This document shows positions 27,413-37,966 of a DNA stretch of 64,000 bases, piece by piece. Made by a program: the position numbers and the translations under genes. How positions within the stretch are numbered: the stretch's first letter is position 1; each line of letters opens with the position of its first letter. Below the pieces are notes generated by a model. That model saw only the letters and a list, made by a program, of their open reading frames with translations. It ran no database searches and was not told the origin of the DNA. The DNA comes from Thermoguttaceae bacterium (GTDB lineage Bacteria; Planctomycetota; Planctomycetia; Pirellulales; Thermoguttaceae), in NCBI GenBank assembly GCA_025060325.1, contig JANXBW010000021.1:24080-88079 (forward strand). The letters run 5' to 3'.

Positions 27413-29248
27413 AGCCGCGTCCAGTACTTAAATCTTTGAGCGTGAAGCTGTTGGGCGGTTGTGCGGTTGTGCACGCGTTTGGCAAAACCGGTACGCCTAT
27501 GTTTGCATATTAAAACCGGTTTGCCGGTTGCAGTAGCCGTTCCGAAGCAAGGGGAAAGTTCCCGTCCCTTGTAGCTCCGTGCTAAGTTGTTCTGCACCGC
27601 GTCCACCGAGGGTTGCAACCTTGGAGCTTTGCCCTCTCAGGGAAGTCGCCACCTTCAGGGGATGGTCCAGTGCCCTACCTTGGGGGTGACTTGCCAGGTG
27701 CCCAGGGGAGCTGCGCGAGTGACCGCAGATCTTGCCCTTGGCAGACACGAGGAGGCCCCGTTCCCCGGCGGAACCATTCCCTAGTCGAAAAATTAGACCC
27801 CAGACCTTGGGGGCTCTCCTCAAGAGTCCCTTCAAAATCGAGGCCAATCAAACGACTCGCAAGGGATGAACGGGGGAAACTCTTGAAGCTAAGCCCGGTA
27901 CCTTAGCACCTGACGCGGCCGGCAGTTTGCCGAAAGTTCCGCGACCGGTAAAGCTTTCCTAGCAATCTTCGTGCGAATGTCCCCAGTGCAGCCAGGGGTT
28001 TGGAGAAAGGCTTTTCAAAATACCGTTCAAAATTGGGGGTATCCGACCAGCGGCCAACGATTCGCAGGGCTAGTTTATTCGAATTTAAGGGGTCACATGC
28101 CGGCGCGGGTGCTGCTCGTCCCTCGGGGTGGGATTGGCACGCCCTTGGAGGTCGCCAAAGGATCTCCTCCGCCGGGAGGAAAGATTCCCAGACTTCTCGG
28201 GGATCAAAGTGGTTCAAACCCTGCCGGATATTATGTATTCCTCAGCCACTCACTATCCCCAATCACCGCGATCGGCCGCGGCCCGTAGGATGCTTGCTCT
28301 CGCACCAGCCTCCGTAGCGCTTAGGGTTACTTCTTCTCGACCCCCCCATGCCCCTATGGGAAATAGACCTTCTAGGCCCTCTTCCAACAGGGGAAACCCC
28401 ATAAGCACGTTTGAACCGGAAAGGCGTGAGGACCGTCGAAATGGCGGGGCGCAAGCTCAGGCAGCAGTCGATCGGTCCCCAAACAGGGCTTCCTGGCAGG
28501 GAGAATCGATGCTTTCTCAAACCTACAGCTCTTCGGCCGTCAAAATGTAGCCCTAAAAGTGGTAGTCGGTGTGTGGCCGCATCGGTACCCGCCCATGGTC
28601 CTGCCTCCCCTTGGTTGGGCTGGTCCCTGCTTCCTCGTCCCGAGCCCGAATGTGGAGGTCGTGCCTTTCTTTTCTCCTCCGTGTCAATTCTTAAGACAGT
28701 GGCTCAAGCGCACGGTCGAATTCTGGTAAGGAGTTTCCTCGAAAGCGGCTAACCAATCGTCCGAAAGGTCGAACCTCCTTCGGCTGGCGCTTTTATAGTG
28801 TTGTCGTGGTGCTCAGCCCTCCTCGGCCATAAAACTAATTCCCCACTCCTGTCACCTGGAAACTACGGTTACAGCTCACCTAGAAGCTCTGGTTCCCCCT
28901 GGGAGCGCCAGGCGTTCCGGTATCTGAGGCGTTGCTTTGGGTCTGGTCCGGGGAAGTTGCCCGGTAGACACGCTGCTCTTTAAAGCGAGGATTCCAGATT
29001 TGGTGGCGCAAATCCTCGCTCATCTAACCGTCCCTTAATCGGGAGGGAGGACCTCGAGCCGATTGCCAAGCCCACTTCGAGGCCGGCCAAGTGGCTAATG
29101 GCAGCGGGGACTAGGGTCGACTTCTGGGTCAGACCGCGACTGTCTTGCGGATTGTCGTCCGGTTCGAGCAGGCCGTTTGCCGGCTCATTGCACCCGCGCG
29201 AGACGGTGTCAACTTAACGATCGGGGGCGATTTATGGGAGGGAATGCT
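27413..29248. other. 1.8-kb gene-poor region
   Basis: No supported gene on either strand; all open frames are short and lack family resemblance. A 10-bp inverted repeat lies at 28984-29020. The final bases contain GGGAGGGAATGCT, the ribosome binding site for the gene at 29249. Non-coding RNA or decayed genes are possible but not shown. Confidence 0.4.
28984..29020. repeat. 10-bp inverted repeat
   Basis: AGCGAGGATT (28984-28993) and AATCCTCGCT (29011-29020) are perfectly complementary with a 17-nt loop, about 230 nt upstream of the gene at 29249. There is no T-run. It could be an RNA hairpin or an operator. Confidence 0.4.
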
Positions 29249-30448
29249 ATGTACACGAGAACTAATCTGCTCTGCACCGCCATGACGGCGATTGTGGCGA
29301 TAACGCTTAGCCTCGATGGAACCATCGGGCAAGCTCGTGGCCAAACCTTCCAGCCGTTAACTAACCCCTCTGGAGCCAAGCCGCCAGAGCTTCACTCCAT
29401 TCCCGGCCGGGAAAAGGTGGTTTTTTACACGGTGGTTAGTGAAGGGCGGCAGATTTTGACTTTAGCCCGTTGGGTAGGCCCACCTTCAACTTCAGCCGAA
29501 ACCATCTCTGCCGAGCGACCGACAGATTTGTCCATTAATCCTGCGCAAGACGTATCGCAAGGTACAGATTTCCTGCGAGGTGTGTTTCTAAGTGAAGAGG
29601 CGCGAGCTTGCTGCGAGCAAGTTCGATACGGCAATTATGCGGAGAATTGTTTCGTGGGTGCATCTGTCGCGGCAGGAAAACGCCAGACGCTCACCCAAAC
29701 TGTTGATGACAGCCCGCTTTTTGTAGCCCTAAGTCAACATGGCCGCGAAGCGCGGGAAAGGTTTCCGGAAGAATACCGTGGGGATGTGGAACAGGCGGCC
29801 CCTGGCGAAACGGCCCGAAGGCAAGTGCTGGGCCATGTTCGTCGCCTCGTTGCCGCCGGTAAACTGGCCGTAGAAGCTCGAGGAGATGGCCTCAGCTCTT
29901 TAAAGATAACCGTTCGCAACTTAACGAGAGAAGAGCTCGAGGTGTGGATAATTCCGGGGCTTTACTTCGTTCCATCCAGCGCGGAGATTCAAACCATGGT
30001 GGTCATGGAGAGAAAGCGGTTGGTTCTCCAAGCGGAAGAAAGCACCACAGTAACCGTTGCGGCGGCCTGTGCCTCTCGGACTAAGCACACACCCTCCTCT
30101 TCCAACGTTTTCACCTTGGGAGATTCCAGCCAACCTGAACTGGAGCGGATAGGTGAGCTGGCGGAGGAGCGGCATTGCGGCAGGAATGTGATTCAGGCGG
30201 CTGTATGGATTGTTACTGACGACGCGGACTTCGAGGACCTGGGAAGCCTTCGCGTTTTGACCCTTCCGGTGCTAGCAATTGTGCGGGCAATTGGCCCAGT
30301 GGAAGCAGCTGAGGCCATGAGGATCTGCCACGACGCCGGCGTTGACATAAAGAGGAAAGCAATTTGGAGGGATCGGCACGCGATCTTGGCGGAGCTTCCC
30401 GATGGGGAGCTTAAGAGCTGGCTTGAAAAGATGATTGAGAAGCCATGA
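29249..30448 (+). CDS. exported protein of unknown function
   Basis: A 399-residue protein with a signal peptide (LLCTAMTAIVAITLSLDGTIGQARG). The region about 190-300 is beta-rich and has the pattern seen in a recurring bacterial domain: VRNLTREELEVWIIPGLYFVPSS, a hydrophobic strand (IQTMVVMERKRLVL), then TTVTVAAACASRTKHTPSS (quoted in part). I associate that pattern with exported beta-sandwich proteins in which a cysteine follows the VTV strand. The C-terminal 100 residues are helical (GPVEAAEAMRICHDAGVDI). Three Cys pairs near 117-142 (ACCEQ, ENCFV) may form disulfides. ATG 29249 was chosen because GGGAGGGA precedes it; an ATG 15 bases earlier is possible. A perfect 8-bp hairpin lies just after the stop. 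It stands alone between two gene-poor stretches. Confidence 0.7.
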   Translation: MYTRTNLLCTAMTAIVAITLSLDGTIGQARGQTFQPLTNPSGAKPPELHSIPGREKVVFYTVVSEGRQILTLARWVGPPSTSAETISAERPTDLSINPAQDVSQGTDFLRGVFLSEEARACCEQVRYGNYAENCFVGASVAAGKRQTLTQTVDDSPLFVALSQHGREARERFPEEYRGDVEQAAPGETARRQVLGHVRRLVAAGKLAVEARGDGLSSLKITVRNLTREELEVWIIPGLYFVPSSAEIQTMVVMERKRLVLQAEESTTVTVAAACASRTKHTPSSSNVFTLGDSSQPELERIGELAEERHCGRNVIQAAVWIVTDDADFEDLGSLRVLTLPVLAIVRAIGPVEAAEAMRICHDAGVDIKRKAIWRDRHAILAELPDGELKSWLEKMIEKP

Positions 30449-31678
30449 AACAGTAATCTGGCAAATGAACATCCCTTGCCAGAATCCAGAGGGAAATAAA
30501 GGAAACGCAACCTTAGTAAAAACGGTGGTGGCTTTAAGCGGGGCAAAGCCTGCGGTATTATGGCTAAGACGGTGGCTAGTTTGGCCCTGGTAGGCGCGCG
30601 GGATACAACCTAATGGCGTAAACAATTGGCAGCCCGCAATAGGCGAGTGCGATAAGTCGAGAGTTTGGGCAGCCTTTGTCAACTTTTTGATGAGTGCGCC
30701 ACCTCGAGCTGGCACAAGCATGGAAGATTCACTTGAAGCAGTTTTGGAGTCTCAACTAATTGGTCTCTCGACGGCTAGGGTCTGATTGCCGCGGCAAACC
30801 GCTAAGCGTTTCCGGTGCGTGACTCCGCATCAACGGTACCGGATGAGCGAATAGTTGGAAAGGCACCGGGCCCTGCTGTTCACCTTCGTATCGCGGGTGG
30901 CTGTTCATTGGCGGGCTTCAATATGCCACATCTCGGCCAAACGCATCGACCCGGGAGGGGCAGAACGAGGGGCATGACGGGCATAGTTTGCCCCGCACTT
31001 TTGGACCCTGGCGGACTTCGTCCTTTGATGCCCTTTCGTCAACGCTAATTTGATCTCCGCATGTCTCGAGGCTGTTTGCGGCATTGGCAAAGCTCTGGGT
31101 TAACATGGGAACTTCGGCCAGAAGAATTACCAATTTGGCTACCCACGTTCCGCGAGCATCCGGGGGCGAATAACATCCCCTTGCGTAACCTGGTAAAACC
31201 AATCAATCCATTTGCAGAATACGGTTTGCGGTTTTTGTTCCGGAGCAGTTGATAAGGCAAGGCCGGCTTTGGGCGAACATCTTATCTCCGTTGTCGCCCC
31301 CTCCGTTCCCATCGGCGGAAAGAGGCTTAAATCTAGGTACTTCGAGTTCATGGGCGGCTCGGGAAGATGCGGGTTAATTCTCGGGCGGCAGAAGGCGGAG
31401 GGAAGATCTTTTCCTTGTGGGGAGGCGTTTTCTAGATCAGCTCCCCTAGTAAGTTGACAGTACTTCTTTAAGGGCCTTTTGAAAGGCGAGTAACGCCCCT
31501 TCGCCGTGGCAAGCCGGAGCTTTCGGCGAAGCTTTCTGCTGCCTGCGGCACCTAAATAAGCCAAGCCCACACGTAGGAATCCACTTGACACCTCAGTCGA
31601 CGACGTTCTCATGCCGTGGACAACCGATCACCCGTACGGGGTATTGGATTGCTCAAGTTACATGGACGGGGGCCGGCT
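30449..31678. other. gene-poor region before the propeller remnant
   Basis: About 1.2 kb without a recognisable gene, apart from the hairpin at 30457-30483. Short open frames on both strands show no family pattern. It may contain older remains of the same decayed gene, but none could be identified. Confidence 0.35.
30457..30483 (+). terminator. hairpin just after the stop, no T-tract
   Basis: TCTGGCAA (30457-30464) and TTGCCAGA (30476-30483) make a perfect 8-bp stem with an 11-nt loop, 9 nt after the stop codon. The absence of a T-run argues against a classical intrinsic terminator, but the position is right for a 3' end signal. Confidence 0.4.
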
Positions 31679-32155
31679 TCCGTTGTTCCTGGACACCGTG
31701 GGATGAAGGTGTAGTTCAATGGGCAGGGGCCGGGTCGTGAGCTAATCTGCACCCCGGGGTCCGTTTTTACCCCGGATGCCCACCGGCTGGCTTACGTCGC
31801 GACGAAGGGTAAGATTTGCATCCTCGTGATCGGCCGCCGAGAAGTTACAGCGTACGAGGGGATCGTCGACGGCCTGTTTAGCCCGGCTAGCAAGCGGGTG
31901 GCCTCTTTGCCCATCCGGGGCGACAAACAGCACAGTGGTTGTTGGCGGCCAGGAAGGGCCAAGTACACCGGGCTTATCCGAAACAAGCCGCGGTTTCGCC
32001 CGGACGGTTCCTTTGACTTCCTTGCGATCTGCGGATGGGCGCTATTCCGTCTGACCATTCCCTCGGGCCGGTTTCCCACAAATAGCCGGAAACCCCAAGG
32101 GCGAGACACCGTTTCAAAATCCGGGCCGGTAGTTCGTCAAAATCCCGGGCGATAG
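31679..32155 (+). pseudogene. decayed WD40-like (PD40) beta-propeller gene, C-terminal part
   Basis: In one plus-strand frame the translation reads as damaged PD40/WD40-like repeats: SVFTPDAHRLAYVATKG (from about 31760), then VIGRREVTAYEGIVDGL, FSPASKRVASLPIRGDKQ, then KYTGLIRNKPRFRPDGSFDF followed by LAICGWALFRLTIP. Intact copies of this repeat in planctomycetes and related bacteria read roughly FSPDGKRLAYVA..G, then VVVDG.EG..YDGI, and the family usually ends with a FLA..DG.LYR motif, which the last segment here imitates. The frame has an in-frame TAG (31712-31714), repeats with lost residues, no start codon with a ribosome binding site and no upstream repeats, so the gene is a relic. The similarity is by eye. 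Confidence 0.6.
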
Positions 32156-33043
32156 CGGATGTTGCACGAACCCATCCCCCGGAGCCGGAAAAAGAAAAGA
32201 CCTGTACTGTCTCCGCGGTAGCCCCTTTATTACCCCGGGCGTTATGCCGCGGGGAGTTCGAAATGAAGCTCCGGCCAGGGACATAATTTCTCGGGAATGA
32301 CTCGTTAAAGGTATCACGGCGTTGGGGCCCCCAGGGCGGCTGCCCATACTCGTCGCGTTTGAATCTCCTTGGCTTTTTGGGCAGTTTTGTCTGCTCAGAC
32401 GCCCTTCCGGCCGAACGGGGCCCGCCGTACTTTTCTCGCCTCTCCCGGGCCCAGGGTTTGAAGATTAGGCTACAGCCCTGAACAATAGTCCTCCAAATCT
32501 TAATAGCCCGGGTTAGGGTGGTCAGAAGTGGGACAACCGAATCGGGGTGCAAGTAGCCTTGGCTCCCCCACAGAGCATCAAATTTAAAAGTGGAGAGGAA
32601 TGCAGTGGTGTCGGGGCAGTGGTAGACCGCAGGGTGCTCATCGTGGGATACAGCCGGAGTTTTGGCCCAAAGGAGGTGGCAGGCCAGCAGCGCCCTGCTT
32701 GAAGGGGGAACCTAAAACTGACTATAATGCCGCCTCAAGGTAACTTAGGCCTTTTTGGGGGAAAAACCAGCAGAGGATAGCAGTGACTTGATGCCTTCGA
32801 ACCTAGGCAAAACTCTTTCGGGGGCCAGGAACGCTGCTGCGAACACGTCCCCAGAAGCCGGTCGTCTGGTTGGAGTCTTAATCGGGGCCGGTGAACGGAA
32901 GTGAAATCGTTGAGCGGAATAGCCTCGGGTTAAGCCGCTCGGCGGGGACGCTGAGGGCTTCATACCGGCAGGGAAGGGTCTGTCCGTCCGTCCAGTCGAG
33001 CAACTGACTATTTCTTCGTTTCCAGCTGAAGGAGTGCCACCAG
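32156..33043. other. metK upstream region and leader
   Basis: About 890 bases. The first half holds no gene. A sigma70-like promoter at 32699-32728 implies a metK leader of roughly 310 nt. I looked for the conserved cores of SAM-I, SAM-II and related riboswitches and saw none. GAAGGAG at 33028-33034 is the metK ribosome binding site. Confidence 0.4.
32699..32728 (+). promoter_or_regulatory. sigma70-like promoter upstream of metK
   Basis: TTGAAG (32699-32704) and a perfect TATAAT (32723-32728) are 18 nt apart. Transcription would begin near 32735, about 310 nt before the GTG start of metK. Confidence 0.5.
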
Positions 33044-34231
33044 GTGGTCCGAACCGGACGATATCTTTTCACTAGCGAAGCGGTCAGCATGGGCCATCCC
33101 GACAAATTGGCTGACCAAATTTCCGACGGCATCCTCGATGCGTTCATTAAAGAGGATCCTTACAGCCGGGTTGCCTGCGAAACGCTCGTCACTACGGGCA
33201 TCGCTTTTGTAGCCGGCGAGATCTCTTCGAAGGCCCGGATCGATTACGCCGAGGTGGTACGCGACATTATTTGTTCGGTGGGTTATACGGATGACGAGCT
33301 TGGCTTTAACGGCCGGACATGTTCTGTCGTTTTGGCCATCGACCGGCAAAGCCCCGATATTGCCCTGGGCGTTGACGCGGATCCATCGCGGGGTAAGGAC
33401 ATCGGGGCAGGCGATCAGGGGATGATGTTCGGCTATGCTTGTCGACAAACTCCGGAGCTAATGCCCTTGCCCATTTCTCTGGCCCACCGCATTCTTAAGC
33501 GTCTAACGGCCATTCGCCAGACGGGCAAGGTGTCGTGGCTTCGGCCGGATAGCAAAAGCCAAGTCACCATCGAATACGAAGGCGATCGACCGATCCGTGT
33601 GGACACCGTGGTGGTGTCGACCCAGCATGCGCCGACGGTCAGTCTCCAGGAAATCCGCGAATTTGTCATCGAGGAGGTAGTCAAACCGATTCTTCCGGAG
33701 GAGTTAGTCAACGGGGAGATTCGCTATTTTATTAACCCAACCGGCCGCTTTGTCACCGGAGGGCCACTGGGCGACACCGGACTCACTGGGCGAAAGATAA
33801 TGGTCGACACCTATGGGGGGTGGGCTCGTCACGGAGGCGGGGCATTTAGCGGTAAGGATCCTACCAAAGTGGACCGAAGTGCCGCCTACATGGCCCGCCA
33901 CATTGCTAAGAATATCGTAGCTGCGGGCTTGGCCGACCGGTGCGAAGTCCAACTGGCTTACGCTATCGGCGTCAGCGAACCGGTCAGCGTTCTCGTCAAC
34001 ACGGAAGGAACCGGTGTGATTGACGATGGGAAACTCTGCGAGATGATTCGGGAAATGTTCCCCCTCACGCCTAGCGGGATCATTCGATACCTGGATCTGC
34101 TTCGGCCGATTTACCGCTTGACTGCTTCCGGGGGGCACTTCGGTCGGTCTGAGCCGGAATTTACCTGGGAAAGCACGCATCGGGCTGCCGAGCTTGCTGC
34201 GGAAGCTGGCTGCCCCGGCACAGCGCGATAA
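33044..34231 (+). CDS. metK: S-adenosylmethionine synthetase
   Basis: Makes S-adenosylmethionine from methionine and ATP in the cytoplasm. The 395 residues fit the family (about 380-400). Diagnostic motifs: [15 protein letters not shown] near the N-terminus, the catalytic loop [12 protein letters not shown], the P-loop-like [19 protein letters not shown] and the C-terminal domain through SEPEFTWE. The three-fold repeated domain pattern is intact. The GTG start lies after GAAGGAG at 9 nt. The lone receiver gene is convergent, with only 24 bases between the stops. Confidence 0.97.
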   Translation: MVRTGRYLFTSEAVSMGHPDKLADQISDGILDAFIKEDPYSRVACETLVTTGIAFVAGEISSKARIDYAEVVRDIICSVGYTDDELGFNGRTCSVVLAIDRQSPDIALGVDADPSRGKDIGAGDQGMMFGYACRQTPELMPLPISLAHRILKRLTAIRQTGKVSWLRPDSKSQVTIEYEGDRPIRVDTVVVSTQHAPTVSLQEIREFVIEEVVKPILPEELVNGEIRYFINPTGRFVTGGPLGDTGLTGRKIMVDTYGGWARHGGGAFSGKDPTKVDRSAAYMARHIAKNIVAAGLADRCEVQLAYAIGVSEPVSVLVNTEGTGVIDDGKLCEMIREMFPLTPSGIIRYLDLLRPIYRLTASGGHFGRSEPEFTWESTHRAAELAAEAGCPGTAR

Positions 34232-34255
34232 GTTCCCAGGAATCCAGGATAAGCT

Positions 34256-34708
34256 TTAGTCGCCGGCCAAGCCGTCTCGCCACGCTTCGACTTCTCGTAA
34301 GGCATACTCAATCAGCACAAGGAGCGCCCGCGGGTCATACGGCTTGCGAAGAAAGTATGTCCCTCCGGCGGCCCGAACTGTTCGGACGATGTCCTCTCGC
34401 TCCCATCCACTCACCACAATGATGGGAATCCCACAGGTTTGGTGCCCGTCCGCCAGCCGCTGGCAGACTGTCAAACCGTCGATGTCCGGCAAACACAAGT
34501 CGAGGATGATCAGGTCCGGATGTTCGCTTTGGGCAAAAGCGAGGCCTGTCTCCCCGTGGGTAGTCCATGAGGCTTGAAACCCCATCCGCTCCAGGATGGA
34601 AGCGAGCGACTCGGCCACGCTGATGTCGTCGTCGATGATTAGAACTTTCCGCCCCTTTCCCTGCCATTTGTGGCGGGGTTTTGGCTGGGTGAGGAGACCG
34701 GTACTCAT
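34256..34708 (-). CDS. single-domain response regulator
   Basis: A 150-residue protein consisting of one receiver domain (about 20-140) and a short N-terminal tail. The acidic pocket is Asp26-Asp28 (IIDDD), the phosphoacceptor is Asp70 (IILDLCLP), the switch Ser is Ser100 and the conserved Lys is Lys122 in FLRKPYD. There is no output domain, so it acts by protein contact, in a phosphorelay or a CheY-like role. No histidine kinase is nearby. AGGAG precedes the ATG at 11 nt. Confidence 0.9.
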   Translation of the reverse strand: MSTGLLTQPKPRHKWQGKGRKVLIIDDDISVAESLASILERMGFQASWTTHGETGLAFAQSEHPDLIILDLCLPDIDGLTVCQRLADGHQTCGIPIIVVSGWEREDIVRTVRAAGGTYFLRKPYDPRALLVLIEYALREVEAWRDGLAGD

Positions 34709-35234
34709 CCGCTTTGGCTCCTAAGTTGGCGTGACCCGAGGGTGAGCCTCTGTACAGAACGTCCCTGGCGGAGAGGTAAAGCCACCTCCTATGTGGCTCC
34801 ACCGCGAACTTCAATCTACTGCCCATCAGTCCCTTAACTTTGCCCCTCGGGGGTCCTGGCGTAAACAACCCTAGCTTACAAATCGGAACTTGTCAAAACT
34901 GCCGAAAAAGCAAACCAGTGGGCCGGGCGGCTCCGGGGAAAATGTGCCGACTATTCCGACTGTACCGAAAATTCGGGCTTGAGGTTGTGACTGGCGTCCG
35001 ACATTTGCACTCCGAAGCCCTGGGGAAGCCAAACTCTCGCCCCCCAGCTAGGCCCGGAGAAAGTAGGGGCACATAATCCGGCACGAAAGCCGAGTGTCAG
35101 TAGGCGTACGGGATGCCCTCGTTTGGACGCTACCCAAACGTTCTAAGAAATGGGCAAGCTGCACATCGCCACTTGTTGATGAGGTCTGTGCGGAAAGGGC
35201 TCTGGTTACTTCGGGGATTTGCCCGGGCAACTCC
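34709..35234. other. intergenic region
   Basis: About 525 bases between the start of the receiver gene and the end of the oxidoreductase gene, both on the minus strand. No gene is seen and no clear promoter was picked. Confidence 0.4.
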
Positions 35235-36176
35235 CTAAGCGGACCGGCCAGGATTTCCCTGCCGATCCCGCCAGTTAATCTGCGACAGCGATGCCAAGGC
35301 TAAGAGAAGCGCATGTGTACCACATCGTCCGTATCCTTGGGCCTGCGTGGACATATAAAGCTGCTGAATAAGCCCGAGGCCAGGCAGACTCAGGTTCATC
35401 CGCCGGGCTTCGTCCAAAGCAATGGCCATGTCCTTAACGAAATGTTCCACAAAAAAGCCAGGATCGAAATTGTTCCGGATCATCCGGGGGGCAAGATTAC
35501 TTACTGCCCAACTGCCGGCCGAGCCTGCGCTGACAGACTGCAAAAACTTCTCCAGGTCTAACCCAGCTCGATAGGCATAGAGTAACCCCTCGCACACGCC
35601 GACCATGTTTCCCGCGATGATGATTTGATTAGCTAATTTGGCATGTTGACCCGCCCCGGGGCCACCGTGATGAACGATCGTCTTACCCATCCGCTCGAGG
35701 CAGGGCCAAATGGCCTCCACTGCTTCGGCTTCCCCTCCCACCATGATGGAAAGGGTTCCCTGCCGTGCACCAATATCGCCCCCGGTCACAGGGGCATCCA
35801 CTGCGTAAACACCACGTTTCTTAGCTTCGGCAGCAATTTCTTGGGCTAAAGCCGGCTCGCTCGTTGTCATGTCCACAATGATATTCCCCGGCTTGCAGCC
35901 AGCAAGGACGCCCTCCGGCCCTAGAATGACTTCGCGCACATCTTTGGGGAATCCAACAATCGTGAAAATGATGTCCGAAGCCTCGGCTACAGCCTTGGGG
36001 GAATCGGCCCAACTTGCGCCGCGATCAAGCAGTGCCTGAGCCTTGGACTTCGTGCGATTGTAAACTGTGATTTGATAGCCGGCCGAAAGAAGATGGCCAC
36101 ACATGCTGGCCCCCATCACTCCCGTCCCAATCCAGCCAACGCGAGTCTTGCCTGGCTCCGCTTTCGCTAGCGCCAT
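35235..36176 (-). CDS. NAD(P)-dependent oxidoreductase, 3-hydroxyisobutyrate dehydrogenase family
   Basis: A beta-hydroxyacid dehydrogenase of 313 residues. The Rossmann fold begins [18 protein letters not shown] (GxGxMG), the substrate-binding loop is [16 protein letters not shown], and the catalytic lysine is Lys180 in [11 protein letters not shown]. The family covers 3-hydroxyisobutyrate, tartronate semialdehyde, 6-phosphogluconate-like and glyoxylate/succinate-semialdehyde reductases; the substrate cannot be read from the sequence. ATG 36176 was chosen because GGGAG precedes it, over GTG 36194. No pathway neighbours are present. Confidence 0.9.
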   Translation of the reverse strand: MALAKAEPGKTRVGWIGTGVMGASMCGHLLSAGYQITVYNRTKSKAQALLDRGASWADSPKAVAEASDIIFTIVGFPKDVREVILGPEGVLAGCKPGNIIVDMTTSEPALAQEIAAEAKKRGVYAVDAPVTGGDIGARQGTLSIMVGGEAEAVEAIWPCLERMGKTIVHHGGPGAGQHAKLANQIIIAGNMVGVCEGLLYAYRAGLDLEKFLQSVSAGSAGSWAVSNLAPRMIRNNFDPGFFVEHFVKDMAIALDEARRMNLSLPGLGLIQQLYMSTQAQGYGRCGTHALLLALASLSQINWRDRQGNPGRSA

Positions 36177-36426
36177 CCCGCACTCTCCCACCACCTTTAA
36201 GCAAGCCTGTCCGAGATTTACTCCACCATGTTCGTTTCTTATTGCACTCGCTACCCACGCGGGACCGGGCTTTTAGTCCCCCGGCACATCTCCTTCCACA
36301 CCGCAGTGGCTGTGAGGCACCCCCTTACCCCTACACCTTCCGCTTTGATCCCGGCTTGGTCTCGTCTTCCTTTGCGGTTTCAGCGTCCCAGCATCATAAC
36401 GGTTTGCCGCCGCAAGCCAAGGGGGA

Positions 36427-36750
36427 CTAAATCTCCGCGCTGCCTTCAGCCGGGAACCATCTTTCCTCCGGCCGCCGAAGAATTTCGGCCACCACAATCG
36501 CCGCGGCAATCCTTTCAGGGTGGGTGAGCATGCAGAGTACCTGGGCGGCAAGCGATCCGTGGACAAAAGGTGCCCGCTTCGGTTTGACTGCTGGCGGCCC
36601 TTCAACTTCCGAGGCTGCGAATGGCTCAGCCAGAGAAAGCCGCGGTCCCATGTCAAATCGCACGAATGAGTCTTCGAAAGGTAAGCGGGTGGTTCGGCTC
36701 CCAGGAGGTCGGGGAACTTCCGATTCCAACTTGCTTCCAGACTTTTCCAT
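36427..36750 (-). CDS. possible small protein downstream of floA
   Basis: A 107-residue frame (from ATG 36750; an upstream start at 36840 would overlap the floA end). No family is recognised. The C-terminal half is helical and regular (HGSLAAQVLCMLTHPERIAA, AIVVAEILRRPEERWF), which looks coding. GGAG lies about 12 nt before the ATG. The gene would be translated after floA on the same transcript. Confidence 0.45.
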   Translation of the reverse strand: MEKSGSKLESEVPRPPGSRTTRLPFEDSFVRFDMGPRLSLAEPFAASEVEGPPAVKPKRAPFVHGSLAAQVLCMLTHPERIAAAIVVAEILRRPEERWFPAEGSAEI

Positions 36751-36811
36751 CAGGACGGCTCCGATCGCGATTTGTACCGGCTCAGTAAAGAAGCAGGTCC
36801 CAGCGTTGACA

Positions 36812-37966
36812 TTAGGAGGACACCTCGGGCGACGTTGCACTGGGCTGACTCTCTGGTCGATGTCCCAGCCCCGCTGTGGCCACTGCTAGGCGCATCTCTG
36901 TATCGGCCTGAAGGTTTCGCAGTTTATAATAGTCCACAACGCCCAATTTGCCGGTGCGGAAGGCCTCGGCCATCGCGCGAAAGACTTCCGCCTCCGCCTC
37001 CACAAGCCGGGCGCGATTCTGTTCGATCAGAGCACGGTACTCCTGCTCCTTAGCCTTGGCCATAGCCCGCCGCCCTTCGGCTTCGGCTCGGGCAACTTCC
37101 ATATCAGCCTCGGCTTGGTCCGCCTGCAACCGTGCCCCGATATTCTCTCCCACGTCAATGTCGGCAATGTCGATCGAGACAATCTCGAAGGCTGTGTTTG
37201 CGTCCAACCGCCGCTGGAGAACCGTCTTGGAAATCAACTCCGGATTGGCCAGCACGTCCTGATGCGTTTCCGCCGATCCAATGGCGCTGACGATCCCCTC
37301 ACCGACTCGAGCTATGATTGTCTCCTCTGTGGCCCCGCCAATCAGCCGTTCCAAATTCGCCCGCACTGTGACCCGCGCCTTGACCTTCAGTTGGATACCA
37401 TTCTTGGCCACTCCGTCCAAAGAATCCCGGCCTGAGCCAGGCCGAGGACAGTCGATTACCTTCGGGGTCACGCTCATTTGCACCGCTTCCAACACATCGC
37501 GACCGGCAAGGTCAATGGCCGTGGCTAGCCGCCAATTGAGCGGAATGCTCCCGGCTTTGTGGGCGGCAATAAGTGCGCGAATGACCTGCGGCACGTTGCC
37601 ACCGGCAAGATAGTGCGACTCGAGTGCCCGCGTGGTGATCTCCCGGGGATCAAGACCCGCTTGAACCGCCATAATCTTGCTGCGAACGATAACCTCCGGA
37701 TCAACATGCCGGAGTGTCATCCCAATCAAATCCCAGATACTAATCCCCGCCCGCGTTGTCTTAGCTTGAATCCACAGCCGGAAGAAAAAAGCAATCCCCA
37801 GCACCATGATAACAAGCACCACTAGGGCAAAAATCGCGAAGACAATGAGGAGCACAGTGCCCACTTGCGTCCACAGGGGGTTTTCCCGTAAGGCACCGGC
37901 AATTTGAGTGATCCAGTCGGAGACGTGCTTCGTCACCTCACCAACTTGCGACCACCAATCATTCAT
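36812..37966 (-). CDS. floA: flotillin-like FloA
   Basis: A 384-residue scaffold protein of functional membrane microdomains (UPF0365/YqfA family). A transmembrane segment lies at about 31-57 ([23 protein letters not shown] quoted in part), then the domain with [35 protein letters not shown], and a SPFH-like section ([23 protein letters not shown] quoted in part). The C-terminal Ala/Glu-rich coiled coil is [23 protein letters not shown] 37966 was chosen over a longer frame because GGGGGTGA precedes it at 6 nt. Follows nfeD by 345 bases on the same strand, the usual pairing. Confidence 0.93.
   Translation of the reverse strand: MNDWWSQVGEVTKHVSDWITQIAGALRENPLWTQVGTVLLIVFAIFALVVLVIMVLGIAFFFRLWIQAKTTRAGISIWDLIGMTLRHVDPEVIVRSKIMAVQAGLDPREITTRALESHYLAGGNVPQVIRALIAAHKAGSIPLNWRLATAIDLAGRDVLEAVQMSVTPKVIDCPRPGSGRDSLDGVAKNGIQLKVKARVTVRANLERLIGGATEETIIARVGEGIVSAIGSAETHQDVLANPELISKTVLQRRLDANTAFEIVSIDIADIDVGENIGARLQADQAEADMEVARAEAEGRRAMAKAKEQEYRALIEQNRARLVEAEAEVFRAMAEAFRTGKLGVVDYYKLRNLQADTEMRLAVATAGLGHRPESQPSATSPEVSS

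Noticed and set aside
28195..28235. GGTTCAAACCC looks like a tRNA T-arm
   Set aside because: The flanking bases do not make a five-base stem and no cloverleaf can be drawn.
31700..31745. GTGTAGTTCAATGGG resembles the D-arm of a glycine tRNA
   Set aside because: No acceptor, anticodon or T-arm pairing follows, and the bases fall within the decayed propeller frame.
31974..32552. 192-codon minus-strand frame
   Set aside because: Composition is atypical, no family pattern is seen, and its end overlaps the propeller remnant on the other strand.
32735..33043. SAM riboswitch before metK
   Set aside because: None of the conserved cores of SAM-I, SAM-II, SAM-IV or SAM/SAH classes was recognised by eye.
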